This document shows, one piece after another, positions 9,153 through 18,206 of a DNA stretch of 64,000 nt. The translations under genes were made by a program, and so were the position numbers. The notes under the pieces are model-generated. The model searched no databases. It saw only the letters and a list, made by a program, of their open reading frames with translations, and was not told where the DNA came from. Origin of the DNA: Indioceanicola profundi (GTDB lineage Bacteria; Pseudomonadota; Alphaproteobacteria; Azospirillales; Azospirillaceae); NCBI RefSeq assembly GCF_003568845.1, contig NZ_CP030126.1, positions 2,649,501 to 2,713,500 on the forward strand, in the 5' to 3' direction. Position 1 is the stretch's first letter, and every line of letters starts with the position of its first letter.

Positions 9153-9506
9153 TCACATCTCCAGCAATGTGTTGAACCCGCCATAGATCATGCGCTTCCC
9201 GTCGAAGGGCGCGTTGGTCATGCTGTCCTTCAGCCGGGGATCGGCCATGACCTTGGCGTTGACGGCGTCGCGCTGCTCGCGGGATTCATAGACGATCCAG
9301 GCGAACACCACGGTCTCGTCCTCCGTGGCCTGCACCGCGCGCGGGAAGGAGGTCAGCTCGCCATAGGGAACGTCGTCCCCGACGCATTCCACATAGGCCA
9401 GGGCGCCATGCTCCTTCCAAACCTCCCCGGCCGTCTGGGCCATTTTCCTGTAGGCTTCGATATTCTGCTTCGGCACCGCCAGCACGAAGCCGTCGACATA
9501 GGACAT
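9153..9506 (-). CDS. DUF1428 domain-containing protein
   Basis: This 117-residue protein begins MSYVDGFVLAVPKQNIEAYR, a clear DUF1428 N terminus, with GGGAGGC as its ribosome binding site. Further family features are YVECVGDDVPYGELTSFPRA, FAWIVYESREQRDAVNAKVM and the ending DGKRMIYGGFNTLLEM. The fold is a dimeric alpha/beta barrel (ferredoxin-like) seen in small putative monooxygenases and stress proteins. No substrate is known. It lies 90 bases beyond the prfA start but is probably its own unit, since it diverges from the nitronate monooxygenase gene on its other side. Confidence 0.85.
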   Translation of the reverse strand: MSYVDGFVLAVPKQNIEAYRKMAQTAGEVWKEHGALAYVECVGDDVPYGELTSFPRAVQATEDETVVFAWIVYESREQRDAVNAKVMADPRLKDSMTNAPFDGKRMIYGGFNTLLEM

Positions 9507-9592
9507 GAATGCCTCCCTTATATGGTCCTGCCCCAAGGACGTACGGGGGATCGCCGTCCCGACAGCCCCGCCGAAGTTTTTTCCGCGACGCC

Positions 9593-9624
9593 CGTAGGTC
9601 GCAAGCAGCGAAGCGGATTGCGAC
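9593..9624 (+). repeat. single REP-like palindrome
   Basis: It starts CGTAGGTCGCAAGCAGCG and ends GGATTGCGAC, with the stem GTCGCAA/TTGCGAC. It sits in the divergent gap between the DUF1428 and nitronate monooxygenase genes and is nearly identical to the copy after polA. Confidence 0.75.
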
Positions 9625-9765
9625 ATCCCAGCGCCGGCCGCCCCCGCCACGCTCCCGGCCGCCCGCGGCATTCCCTTGCCCTTGCTGCGGTGCAGTGTCA
9701 CATTCCGGCCCGTTTTCCACCACCCCGCCGAACAATGCGGGTGCTTGACCGTTGAGGATTCTTTC

Positions 9766-10800
9766 ATGACCGCCACATCCGCCCGCAGCCGGCTGGACCG
9801 TCTCTGGCAGCGTGGCCGCGATTTCCTGGGCACGGAGCTTGCCATCATGGGCGGGGCCATGACCTGGGTCAGCGACCGGCACCTGGTCTCCGCGATCAGC
9901 AATGGCGGCGGGTTCGGGGTCCTCGCCTCCGGCTCCATGCCGCCGGAGGTGCTGCGGGCGGAGATCCGCGCCACGCGGGAACTGACGGCCAGGCCCTTCG
10001 GCGTCAACCTCATCACCCTGCATCCCCAGCTCGACCAGCTCGTCCAGGTCTGCCTGGAGGAGAGGGTGGGCGTGGTGGTGCTGGCCGGCGGCCTGCCGCC
10101 CGGCACCGCGATCAAGGCGCTGAAGGAGGGCGGGGCCAAGGTGATGTGCTTCGCCCCGGCCCTGGTCATCGCGAAGAAGCTGGTGCGCAGCGGCGTCGAC
10201 GCGCTGGTGATCGAGGGGATGGAGGCCGGCGGCCATATCGGCCCGGTCTCCACCTCCGTGCTGGCGCAGGAGATCCTGCCGGAAATCCGCGATGTCCCGG
10301 TCTTCGTCGCCGGCGGCATCGGCCGGGGCGAGGCGATGCTGAGCTATCTGGAGATGGGGGCGGCCGGCGTGCAGCTCGGCACCCGCTTCGTCTGCGCCAG
10401 CGAGTGCCGGGCGCACCCCAACTTCAAGAAGGCCTTCATCCGCGCCGGTGCGCGCGACGCCATCCCCAGCGTCCAGATCGACCCCCGCTTCCCCGTCATC
10501 CCCGTCCGCGCCCTCCAGAACGAGGGCACCCGCCGCTTCATGGAGAAGCAGCGCGAGGTGATCGAGCGCTTCAACCGCGGCGAGCTGGACCAGAAGGCCG
10601 CCCAGTTGGAGATCGAGCATTTCTGGGCCGGCGCGCTCCGCCGCGCCGTGGTGGACGGCGATGTCGAAACCGGCTCCGTGATGGCCGGCCAGTCCGTGGG
10701 TCTGGTCACCCGGGAACAGCCCTGCGCCGACATCCTGGCCGAGCTGGTGCAACAGGCCGAAGCGGCCTTGTCCGGGCGGATGTCCCCCCCATCGCCGTAG
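9766..10800 (+). CDS. nitronate monooxygenase family FMN enzyme
   Basis: This 344-residue TIM-barrel flavoprotein matches the nitronate monooxygenase (2-nitropropane dioxygenase)/FabK superfamily. Visible marks are GGAMTWVSDRHLVSAISNGGG near the N terminus, the conserved EGMEAGGHIG segment, and the phosphate-binding VFVAGGIGRGEAMLSYLEMGAAGVQLGTRF region (shown in part). Such enzymes oxidise alkyl nitronates, protecting against toxins such as 3-nitropropionate. FabK, the enoyl-ACP reductase branch, is less likely because the protein keeps the GGHIG pattern. The start is ATG 9766; the RBS (GAGGATT) is weak. The stop codon TAG and the last two codons lie inside a REP-like repeat. Confidence 0.85.
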   Translation: MTATSARSRLDRLWQRGRDFLGTELAIMGGAMTWVSDRHLVSAISNGGGFGVLASGSMPPEVLRAEIRATRELTARPFGVNLITLHPQLDQLVQVCLEERVGVVVLAGGLPPGTAIKALKEGGAKVMCFAPALVIAKKLVRSGVDALVIEGMEAGGHIGPVSTSVLAQEILPEIRDVPVFVAGGIGRGEAMLSYLEMGAAGVQLGTRFVCASECRAHPNFKKAFIRAGARDAIPSVQIDPRFPVIPVRALQNEGTRRFMEKQREVIERFNRGELDQKAAQLEIEHFWAGALRRAVVDGDVETGSVMAGQSVGLVTREQPCADILAELVQQAEAALSGRMSPPSP

Positions 10801-10937
10801 GTCGCATGCAGCGCAGCGGAATGCGACATCCCCCAAGCCCGCCCCACCGTCGCATTCCGCTCCGCTCCATGCGACCTACGCGCCGGGCCCTCACCTCGCC
10901 GTAGGTCGCAAGCAGGCCCGCAGGGCCGAATTGCGAC
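10794..10937. repeat. cluster of three REP-like palindromes
   Basis: Copies lie at 10794-10827 (forward), 10849-10880 (reverse) and 10898-10937 (forward). The first two have the stem GTCGCAT/ATGCGAC; the third has GTCGCAA/TTGCGAC like the copies elsewhere. The swapped innermost base pair keeps the stem, which suggests selection on structure. The third copy has a longer GGCC-type loop. The first copy supplies the stop codon of the preceding gene. Confidence 0.8.
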
Positions 10938-11299
10938 ACCCCGCTTGCCCGAACCCACCGAACATCCCGAGACAATAATCCTAATCCCTGCTATGTTCCG
11001 TCCGCCGTGCCCTCCGCGGCCGGGTCTTGGGACAGGTGAGGAACAGGGGCCGGCGAGCGTTGCGTTAGGTGCGTCAAGAGACGCGTTATGGGCGTTATAG
11101 CGCATTGAGCCGTGGTCCTGCGGATCGCCTCGCATTAGAAAAGACTGATGGGAGCCCCGCCCCGGAATCCTCTGCACGGCGTTCCACTTCATCCACCTGC
11201 CGTTCATGCGGGATGCGCCGGTCCGCCCCCTGCACTCCCCTGTGACAGGGGGCCGGTCCGATGCTAGAAGGGACCGATGGTAGAGGACGCGGTCAGTCG
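10938..11299. other. noncoding gap before ptsP
   Basis: About 360 bases lie between the repeat cluster and ptsP. A small hairpin GCGTC-AAGA-GACGC is at 11071-11084, followed by a direct repeat of GCGTTAT (11082-11101). A more AT-rich stretch, ACAATAATCCTAATCC, is near 10972. These could hold the ptsP promoter, but no -35/-10 pair is convincing. Confidence 0.35.
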
Positions 11300-13597
11300 A
11301 TGAGCATTCTGTCGAGCATCATGGGACGGGGCGAGCCGCCGGACCCCGCATCGGGCGCGCGGCGGCTGCTGGCGCGGCTGCGGGACGTCATGGCCGGCAG
11401 CGGCTCCGCCCAGGACCGGCTGGACAAGATCGTCAAGACCATCGCCCATGAGATGGGGGCCGATGTCTGCTCCTGCTACGTGATGCGGGCCGGCGAGGTG
11501 CTGGAGCTGTTCAGCACCATCGGTCTGAATCCCGGCGCCGTGCACAAGACCCGCCTGCGGGTGGGCGAGGGTCTGGTCGGCGACGTCGCGGCCCATTCCC
11601 GTCCCGTGGCGCTGGCCAACGCGCAGAGCCATCCCAACTTCGCCTACCGCCCGGAAACGGGCGAGGACCCGTTCAACAGCTTCATGGCCGTGCCGATCCT
11701 GCGCGGCGGCCGGGTCCGCGGCGTGCTGGCGATCCAGCACACCGAACGCCGCGACTACCACGAGCAGGAGGTGGAGACACTCCAGACCATCGCCATGATC
11801 GTGGCGGAGCTGGTGGCCGCCGGCGACCTGGTGGACAGCCGGGAGCTGTCGCTGGTCAACGATCTGGTGCTGCTGCCGTCGCGCCTGGACGGGGTCAGCC
11901 TGAACCGTGGCGTCGGCATGGGGCTGGCCGTGCTGCACCGGCCCCAGCTCACCGTGCGCCAGATGGTGGCCGACGATCCGGAGGCAGAGCTGGTGCGGCT
12001 GAAGCAGGCCGTGGACAGCATGCATTCCGCCATCGACCAGATGATGATCGCGGTGGGCGAATCGGATGGCGAGCATGCGGAGATCATGCAGACCTACCGG
12101 CTGGTCGCCTCCGACCGCGGCTGGCTGAACCGCATCCGCGAGGCGATCCGCACCGGCCTCACGGCGGAAGCCGCGGTGCAGCGGGTGCAGAACGACAACC
12201 GCGCCCGCATGCAGGCCATCGCCGATCCCTATCTGCGCGACCGGCTGCTGGATCTGGACGACATCACCAACCGGCTGCTGATGCATCTCACCGGCAAGCC
12301 GGTGGACGCCATGGGCGGCACCCTTCCGGACGAGTGCATCCTGGTCGCCCGCAACCTGGGCCCGGCCGAGCTGCTGGACTACGACCGCCGGAAGCTGCGC
12401 GGGCTGGTGCTGGAGGAAGGGGCGGCCTACAGCCATGTCGCCATCGTGGCCAAGGCGCTGGACATTCCCGTGGTGGGCCAGTGCTCGGAAGTGCTGACCC
12501 GGGTGGAGACGCTGGATTTCCTGATCGTGGACGGGGACAACGGCCAGCTCTTCGTTCGCCCGGCGGAGGACATCCAGGAGCTGTTCCACGCCTCGCTGGT
12601 GGCGCGGCAGCGCCGGGCCGCGGAGTTCGCCGGGCTGCGCGACCTGCCGGCGGTGACCCGCGACGGGGTGCCGGTGCGGCTCATGCTGAATTGCGGGCTG
12701 CACATCGACCTGCCGCAGCTCCAGGTCACGGGCGCCGACGGCATCGGCCTCTACCGCACCGAAATCCCCTTCATGGTCCGGCCCAGCTATCCCGACGTGT
12801 CGGTGCAGCAGGAGGCCTATGCCAAGGTGCTGGACGAGGCGGGCGGGAAGCCGGTGGTGTTCCGCACGCTCGATGTCGGCGGCGACAAGATGCTGCCCTA
12901 CTTCCCCGAGCTGGGGGAGGAGAACCCGGCGCTGGGCTGGCGGGCCATCCGCATCGGGCTGGACCGGCCCAGCATGCTGCGCAAGCAGCTCCGCGCCCTG
13001 CTGCGCGCCGGGGCCGGCCGCGCCCTCAGGGTGATGTTCCCCATGGTGGCGGAGGTAGCGGAGCTGGACCGCGCCCGCCGGGTGCTGGAGCTGGAGCTGG
13101 AGAAGCTCACCGCCGACGGCTATCCCTCGCCCGCCGACCTCAAGGTCGGAGTGATGATGGAGGTGCCGTCCCTGCTGTTCCAGTTGGAGGCGCTGCTGGG
13201 CCGTGTGGATTTCGTTTCCGTCGGCTCCAACGACATGCTGCAGTACCTGTTCGCCGCCGACCGCGGCAATCCGATCATGAACAACCGCTACGACCTGCTG
13301 TCGCCGGCCATGCTGCGCATGTTGCGCGGGCTGGTGGAGGCCTGCGACAAGGCGGGGGTGCAGTTGTCGCTGTGCGGGGAAATGGCGTCGAAGCCGCTGG
13401 ACGCCATGGCGCTGCTGGGGCTGGGCATCCGCTGCCTGTCCATGTCGGCGCCGGCCTTCTTCGAGGTGAAGGCCATGGTCCGCTCCCTCGATGTCGGCTC
13501 CCTCTCCGCTTACATGGAGCGGCTGTACCTGTCGCCCGACCACTCGCTGCGGCCGCAGCTCAAGGCCTATGCGCGGGACCATGGGGTCCGGCTATAA
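11300..13597 (+). CDS. ptsP: PTS-Ntr enzyme I (PEP phosphotransferase)
   Basis: The 765-residue protein starts PTS-Ntr phosphorelay, taking phosphate from phosphoenolpyruvate to pass to NPr and EIIA-Ntr. This relay links nitrogen and carbon status to regulation, and often to potassium transport and polymer storage. An N-terminal GAF domain (about 30-170, VRRLR-type start, then VLELFSTIGLNPGAVH and MAVPILRGGRVRGVLAIQ) marks the Ntr version. The phosphohistidine region reads EEGAAYSHVAIVAKALDIPV. The C-terminal PEP-binding barrel has RTLDVGGDKMLPYF, MFPMVAEV, VSVGSNDMLQYLF and a Cys in SLCGEMAS. An in-frame ATG at 11261 would add 13 residues. Confidence 0.93.
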   Translation: MSILSSIMGRGEPPDPASGARRLLARLRDVMAGSGSAQDRLDKIVKTIAHEMGADVCSCYVMRAGEVLELFSTIGLNPGAVHKTRLRVGEGLVGDVAAHSRPVALANAQSHPNFAYRPETGEDPFNSFMAVPILRGGRVRGVLAIQHTERRDYHEQEVETLQTIAMIVAELVAAGDLVDSRELSLVNDLVLLPSRLDGVSLNRGVGMGLAVLHRPQLTVRQMVADDPEAELVRLKQAVDSMHSAIDQMMIAVGESDGEHAEIMQTYRLVASDRGWLNRIREAIRTGLTAEAAVQRVQNDNRARMQAIADPYLRDRLLDLDDITNRLLMHLTGKPVDAMGGTLPDECILVARNLGPAELLDYDRRKLRGLVLEEGAAYSHVAIVAKALDIPVVGQCSEVLTRVETLDFLIVDGDNGQLFVRPAEDIQELFHASLVARQRRAAEFAGLRDLPAVTRDGVPVRLMLNCGLHIDLPQLQVTGADGIGLYRTEIPFMVRPSYPDVSVQQEAYAKVLDEAGGKPVVFRTLDVGGDKMLPYFPELGEENPALGWRAIRIGLDRPSMLRKQLRALLRAGAGRALRVMFPMVAEVAELDRARRVLELELEKLTADGYPSPADLKVGVMMEVPSLLFQLEALLGRVDFVSVGSNDMLQYLFAADRGNPIMNNRYDLLSPAMLRMLRGLVEACDKAGVQLSLCGEMASKPLDAMALLGLGIRCLSMSAPAFFEVKAMVRSLDVGSLSAYMERLYLSPDHSLRPQLKAYARDHGVRL

Positions 13598-13754
13598 CGG
13601 GTAGAGGGCTGCCGCCGGGTTCAGGCCGGTTGCGGTGCGCGGGGCGGATTGGCTAGAGTTCGGCCCTGTCCGGCGGCGGCCAGGGCGGCGCTTCCGGCTC
13701 CGGCAGGTCTGATGGAAAGCCGGACGGACCAGAGGCTAGCGCAGGATTTCCGAC

Positions 13755-15074
13755 GTGACTCAGAGTGACACGGCACAGCCCGGACCCGGCGGAGGTGACG
13801 TCCCCTCCCCGCGCCATGTGGGCGAGGTTCTGCGGCGCCGTCGGGAGGAAAAGGGCTATACCCTGGCCGATCTGGCCGCGACCCTCCGCATCCGGCAGCC
13901 CTATCTGGACGCGATCGAGCAGGGCCGCTGGCACGAGCTGCCCGGCCATGCCTACACCAGCGGCTTCCTGCGCACCTACGCCACCACCGTGGGGCTGGAG
14001 CCGGGACCGATCCTCTCCCGCTTCAAGCAGGAGACGGCGGGGACGGAGCAGCCGGCCGAGCTGTATTTCCCCGAAGCGGCGGATGAGAGCCGGGTGCCCG
14101 GCGGCGCGCTGATCATCGTGGCGCTGCTGCTGGCCGGCGTGGCCTATGGCGGCTGGTACGCGCTGAGCAACAGCGACCGCAACGTGGTGGAAACGGTCCA
14201 GGAGCTGCCGGCCCGCATGGCCGGGCTGATCCCCGGCGGAACGGAGCCTCCCGAACCGGCGCCGGAGCCTGAACCGGCCCAGGTCCTGCCGCCGACCCAG
14301 GTGGAGGAGCTGATCGGCCAGTCGCAGCCCACGGCGCCGGAGGTGGGCGCCAGCAACGCGCCGGCCGGGCCGGGCGCGCCCATGCTTCCGCCTGACGCCC
14401 CAAGCCTGAACACCGCCCCCCAGACCGCGGCCGACCCCGCCGCCGACGTTGCGGCCGAGGGGGAGGAGAGCGAGACGGTGGAGCTGCCGCCGGACCTGTC
14501 CGTCTCCCCCACCGTGGACGCCGATGGCCGCCCGGTGGAGTCGCCGGCTCCGGAGCCGACCGTCAACGCCGCCGCACCGGTCCAGCCTCCTGCCCAGGAA
14601 CCGGCGGTCCAGCAACCGACGGGCTCCGCACCTGCCGCCGAACCGCCCGTCGCGGATGCGGATACGCCTCCGGCTGCTGGTCCGGCTCAGGCGGAGGACG
14701 CGGCCGAACCGCCCGCGGAGACGGCTGCCGCTCCGGAGCCGCCGGCCCAGCCGCCCGCCAGCGGGCGCGTCTTCGGCCAGACCGAGGGGCAGGTGCGCGT
14801 CACGGTGCGCGCGGTGGAGGATAGCTGGGTGGAGATCAGGGATGCCCGCGGCACGCTCTGGGCCGCCCGCAACCTGCGCCCCGGCGACACCTTCCGCGCG
14901 CCCGACGTGCCGGGCCTCGCCCTGTCGGTGGTCGGCAACGCCGCCGGCGTGGTGGTGAATGTCGATGGGCAGGATCTGCCGCCGCTGGGCGGCCGCGGCC
15001 GGGTGGTCCGCAACGTGTCCCTGGTTCCGGGCGACCTGCTCGAACGGCTGAACCAGCAGGGAGGCCAGGGCTGA
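13755..15074 (+). CDS. RodZ-like membrane protein with helix-turn-helix and DUF4115 domains
   Basis: This 439-residue protein starts at GTG and has three parts. An N-terminal Cro/C1-like helix-turn-helix covers about 16-85 (VGEVLRRRREEKGYTLADLA). One membrane span follows near 115-140 (GALIIVALLLAGVAYGGWYA). A long Pro/Ala/Glu-rich periplasmic linker leads to a C-terminal DUF4115-type beta domain (GQVRVTVRAVEDSWVEIRDA, with NLRPGDTFRAPDVPGLALSV). This order is that of RodZ, which anchors MreB and helps set cell shape. It lies just upstream of ispG in the same direction, as in many alphaproteobacteria. The linker, about 240 residues, is long for the family. Confidence 0.85.
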   Translation: MTQSDTAQPGPGGGDVPSPRHVGEVLRRRREEKGYTLADLAATLRIRQPYLDAIEQGRWHELPGHAYTSGFLRTYATTVGLEPGPILSRFKQETAGTEQPAELYFPEAADESRVPGGALIIVALLLAGVAYGGWYALSNSDRNVVETVQELPARMAGLIPGGTEPPEPAPEPEPAQVLPPTQVEELIGQSQPTAPEVGASNAPAGPGAPMLPPDAPSLNTAPQTAADPAADVAAEGEESETVELPPDLSVSPTVDADGRPVESPAPEPTVNAAAPVQPPAQEPAVQQPTGSAPAAEPPVADADTPPAAGPAQAEDAAEPPAETAAAPEPPAQPPASGRVFGQTEGQVRVTVRAVEDSWVEIRDARGTLWAARNLRPGDTFRAPDVPGLALSVVGNAAGVVVNVDGQDLPPLGGRGRVVRNVSLVPGDLLERLNQQGGQG

Positions 15075-15179
15075 TATTCCGGCCTGCCCCTTGATCCCGC
15101 CGGGCGGGACCCGCACCTTACTGCTGTCCGGCGCCCCGGCCGTTCGGGGGCCGGCACCCCTTTTGACCGGAAGTCCGCT

Positions 15180-16313
15180 ATGACCGCTGCCATCCGCCCC
15201 TGGCGCCAGATCGAACGCCGCAAGAGCCGCCAGATCATGGTCGGCAACGTGCCCGTCGGCGGCGACGCGCCCATCACCGTCCAGACCATGACCAACACGG
15301 TCACGGCGGACGCCGCGGCCACCATCGACCAGATCCGGCGGGCGGAGGAGGCCGGGGCCGACATTGTCCGCGTCTCCTGCCCCGATGTGGAGAGCACGGC
15401 GGCGCTGAAGCAGATCGTCAAGGCGTCCAGCGTCCCGATCGTGGCCGACATCCACTTCCACTACAAACGCGCCATCGAGGCGGCGGAGGCCGGTGCTGCC
15501 TGCCTGCGCATCAATCCTGGCAACATCGGCAGCGCCGACCGCGTCAGGGAGGTGGTGAAGGCCGCGCGCGACCATGGCTGCTCCATGCGCATCGGCGTCA
15601 ATGCCGGTTCGCTGGAACAGCACCTGCTGGAAAAGTACGGGGAGCCCTGCCCGGACGCGCTGGTGGAAAGCGCCCTCGACCATGCCCGCATCCTGGAGGA
15701 CCACGATTTCCGGGAGTTCAAGATTTCGGTGAAGGCATCGGACGTGTTCCTGGCCGTCGCCGCCTACCAGGGGCTGGCGGAGGCCTGCGACTACCCGCTG
15801 CACATCGGCATCACGGAGGCCGGCGGCCTGCGCGCCGGCACGGTGAAGTCCTCCATCGGCCTCGGCATGCTGCTCTGGTCCGGCATCGGCGACACGATCC
15901 GCGTCTCCCTCTCCGCCGATCCGGTGGAAGAGGTGAAGGTCGGGTACGAGATGCTGAAGAGCCTGGGCCTGCGCCGCCGCGGCGTCACCGTGATCTCCTG
16001 CCCCTCCTGCGCCCGCCAGCAGTTCGACGTGATCAAGACGGTGGAGGTGCTGGAGGAGCGGCTGGCCCACATCACCACGCCGCTGACCGTCAGCGTGATC
16101 GGCTGCGTCGTCAATGGACCGGGCGAAGCCACCATGACCGACATCGGCTTCACCGGCGGCGGCAAGGGCACGCATCAGGTCTATCTGGGCGGTCTGCCGG
16201 CCCATCGGCTGAAGGACGAGGCCATCGTGGACCATCTGGTCAAGCTGGTCGAAGCCAAGGCTGCCGAGGTCGAGGCGGCGAAGCAGGCCGAAGCGGCCGT
16301 GGCGGCGGAGTGA
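15180..16313 (+). CDS. ispG: 4-hydroxy-3-methylbut-2-enyl diphosphate synthase
   Basis: This 377-residue enzyme of the MEP isoprenoid pathway converts methylerythritol cyclodiphosphate to HMBPP. The N-terminal barrel has [36 protein letters not shown] and LRINPGNIG. The C-terminal iron-sulfur domain carries the [4Fe-4S] ligands in [13 protein letters not shown] and [13 protein letters not shown], together with the usual catalytic Glu. It follows the RodZ-like gene by about 105 bases and overlaps a possible GTG start of the next gene by 4 bases, so the two downstream genes may be coupled. Confidence 0.97.
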   Translation: MTAAIRPWRQIERRKSRQIMVGNVPVGGDAPITVQTMTNTVTADAAATIDQIRRAEEAGADIVRVSCPDVESTAALKQIVKASSVPIVADIHFHYKRAIEAAEAGAACLRINPGNIGSADRVREVVKAARDHGCSMRIGVNAGSLEQHLLEKYGEPCPDALVESALDHARILEDHDFREFKISVKASDVFLAVAAYQGLAEACDYPLHIGITEAGGLRAGTVKSSIGLGMLLWSGIGDTIRVSLSADPVEEVKVGYEMLKSLGLRRRGVTVISCPSCARQQFDVIKTVEVLEERLAHITTPLTVSVIGCVVNGPGEATMTDIGFTGGGKGTHQVYLGGLPAHRLKDEAIVDHLVKLVEAKAAEVEAAKQAEAAVAAE

Positions 16314-16321
16314 GCCGGGCC

Positions 16322-16711
16322 ATGCTCCGCAGGTTGACGCTCCTGCCGCTGCTCGCTCTTCTTCCGTTGGCCGCCTGCGGGTCGGACGATCCGCAGCTTG
16401 CCGAAGCACAGGAGATCACCGACCGGCCGATCGCGGAGATCGTCGGGTCCGATCAGGTGAAGCTGACGAAGTTCCTGAGCCGCCGCCGGATGTCATGTCC
16501 CGAGATGTATGGGGTGGCGGCGGACCGGGCCGGATCGGAATTCCTGCTGCTCTGCGCTGACGAGGTCACGCCGGAGATGCTGGAGGATTTCACCAGTCCC
16601 GGCTGGACCGTTCATTCCGTCTTCCTGACGACGCAGGAAGTGCGTCCCGGCAATCACACCAGACACTGCGCGCCCGTTCCCAGCACGCGGGATGTCTGCG
16701 ACCGGCTTTGA
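16322..16711 (+). CDS. small predicted lipoprotein
   Basis: This 129-residue protein has a lipoprotein signal: MLRRLTLLPLLALLPLAACG, with the lipobox LAAC and Cys near residue 20. The mature part is short and has four further cysteines (MSCPEM, LLLCAD, RHCAPV, DVCDRL), which may form two disulfides. No known family is recognised. An in-frame GTG at 16310 overlaps the ispG stop codon and would add four residues. The overlap suggests co-expression with ispG, but this does not establish a shared role. Confidence 0.7.
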   Translation: MLRRLTLLPLLALLPLAACGSDDPQLAEAQEITDRPIAEIVGSDQVKLTKFLSRRRMSCPEMYGVAADRAGSEFLLLCADEVTPEMLEDFTSPGWTVHSVFLTTQEVRPGNHTRHCAPVPSTRDVCDRL

Positions 16712-16720
16712 AGGCAGCCA

Positions 16721-16749
16721 GCCGCCCCTCCCCCGCGGAGAAGGGCGGC
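16721..16749. terminator. hairpin between convergent genes
   Basis: GCCGCCC (16721) pairs with GGGCGGC (16743) around a 15-base loop, between the convergent lipoprotein and lysC genes. No T run follows, so a terminator role is inferred from location. Confidence 0.4.
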
Positions 16750-16761
16750 GGTTTCCGGCCG

Positions 16762-17997
16762 TCAGGCCTTGTCCAGCCCGTAGACGGTGTGCAGGGAGCG
16801 CAGCGCCAGCTCGGTATATTCCTCGGCGATCAGGACCGAGACCTTGATCTCGCTGGTGGAGATCACCTGGATGTTGATGCCGCGGTCGGCCAGCGCCTTG
16901 AACATGCGCTGGGCCACACCGGCATGGCTGCGCATGCCGACGCCGATCACGCTGACCTTCACCACGTTGCTGTCGGCCACCAGCTTGCGGAAGCCGAGGT
17001 CGGTCTTGGCCTTTTCCAGCACCTGCACGGTGCGGTCCAGGTCCGCCTTGCCGACGGTGAAGGTCATGTCGGTGCTGTTGCCGTCCTCCGACACGTTCTG
17101 GACGATCATGTCCACATTGATCGCCGCATCGGTGAGCGGCCCGAAGATGCGGGCGGCGACGCCGGGGCGGTCCTCCACCCCCACCAGGGTGACCTTCGCC
17201 TCATCCCGGCTGTAGGCGATGCCGCTGACCAGTTCCTGTTCCACGATTTCGTCCTCATCGACTACAAGGGTGCCGGGGATGGAGCTGCCCGCCGCCTGCT
17301 CGAAGGTGGAGAGCACCTGCACCCGCACCCGGTGCTTCATGGCCATCTCCACCGACCGCGTCTGCAGCACCTTGGCGCCCAGCGAGGCCATCTCCAGCAT
17401 CTCCTCATAGGTGATGCGGGACAGCTTGCGGGCCTTGGTGACGATGCGCGGGTCGGTGGTGTAGACCCCGTCCACGTCGGTATAGATGTCGCACCGGTCC
17501 GCGCCAAGGGCCGCCGCCAGCGCCACCGCCGAGGTGTCGGAGCCGCCGCGGCCCAGGGTGGAGATGCGGTTGCGCGCCGACACGCCCTGGAAGCCGGCGA
17601 CCACCGCCACCTCCCCCGTGGACATGCGCTTGGACAGCTCTTCCGTCTCGATCCGCTCGATCCGGGCCTTGGCGTGGACGTCGTCGGTGCGCAGCGGGAT
17701 CTGCCACCCCTGCCAGGAGCGGGCCTGGATGCCGATCTCCTGAAGGGCGATGGCGAGCAACCCGCTAGTCACCTGCTCCCCCGACGCGACCACGGCGTCG
17801 TACTCGCGGGCGTCATAAATGCGGGAGATGGAGCGGCAATACTCGACGAGCTGGTTGGTCACGCCGGACATGGCGGAGACGACCACGGCGACCTCGTGCC
17901 CGGCATCGACCTCCTGTTTGACTTTGAGCGCCACGTTCTTGATGCGCTCGATGTCGCCGACGGAGGTTCCGCCGAATTTCAGGACCAGCCGCGCCAT
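16762..17997 (-). CDS. lysC: aspartate kinase
   Basis: This 411-residue enzyme phosphorylates aspartate, the first step towards lysine, threonine, methionine and diaminopimelate. The kinase domain begins MARLVLKFGGTSVGDIERIK and includes VVVSAMSGVTNQL, GRGGSDTSAVALAAAL and DIYTDVDGVYTTDPR. The C-terminal half has two ACT-like domains (KVTLVGVEDRPGVAARIF and KVSVIGVGMRSHAGVAQRMF), so feedback control by an amino acid end product is expected. Length and order fit the monofunctional alphaproteobacterial enzyme. It is divergent from ubiG with a 209-base gap. Confidence 0.96.
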   Translation of the reverse strand: MARLVLKFGGTSVGDIERIKNVALKVKQEVDAGHEVAVVVSAMSGVTNQLVEYCRSISRIYDAREYDAVVASGEQVTSGLLAIALQEIGIQARSWQGWQIPLRTDDVHAKARIERIETEELSKRMSTGEVAVVAGFQGVSARNRISTLGRGGSDTSAVALAAALGADRCDIYTDVDGVYTTDPRIVTKARKLSRITYEEMLEMASLGAKVLQTRSVEMAMKHRVRVQVLSTFEQAAGSSIPGTLVVDEDEIVEQELVSGIAYSRDEAKVTLVGVEDRPGVAARIFGPLTDAAINVDMIVQNVSEDGNSTDMTFTVGKADLDRTVQVLEKAKTDLGFRKLVADSNVVKVSVIGVGMRSHAGVAQRMFKALADRGINIQVISTSEIKVSVLIAEEYTELALRSLHTVYGLDKA

Positions 17998-18206
17998 GAC
18001 AGACTTCCCGTTCCGGGCTGTTGAAAGGTTGATCGGCCCGCCCGGCGCGCGGCGTTGTGGCCGCTGGCTTGCCGGATCGGGGCGGGCTATCCATACTCCG
18101 CCCCGCGCCCGGCATGCAAGCCGGGCTCCGGAGTCGGGTCGGCAATGCTACCTCCGCCGGAACGCATGCCTTTGACATATTCTTTCGCCAGGAACGGAAA
18201 CCCGCC

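Noticed and set aside
11264-13582. Long open frame opposite ptsP
   Set aside because: Same GC-rich antisense effect; no recognisable motif and no ribosome binding site.
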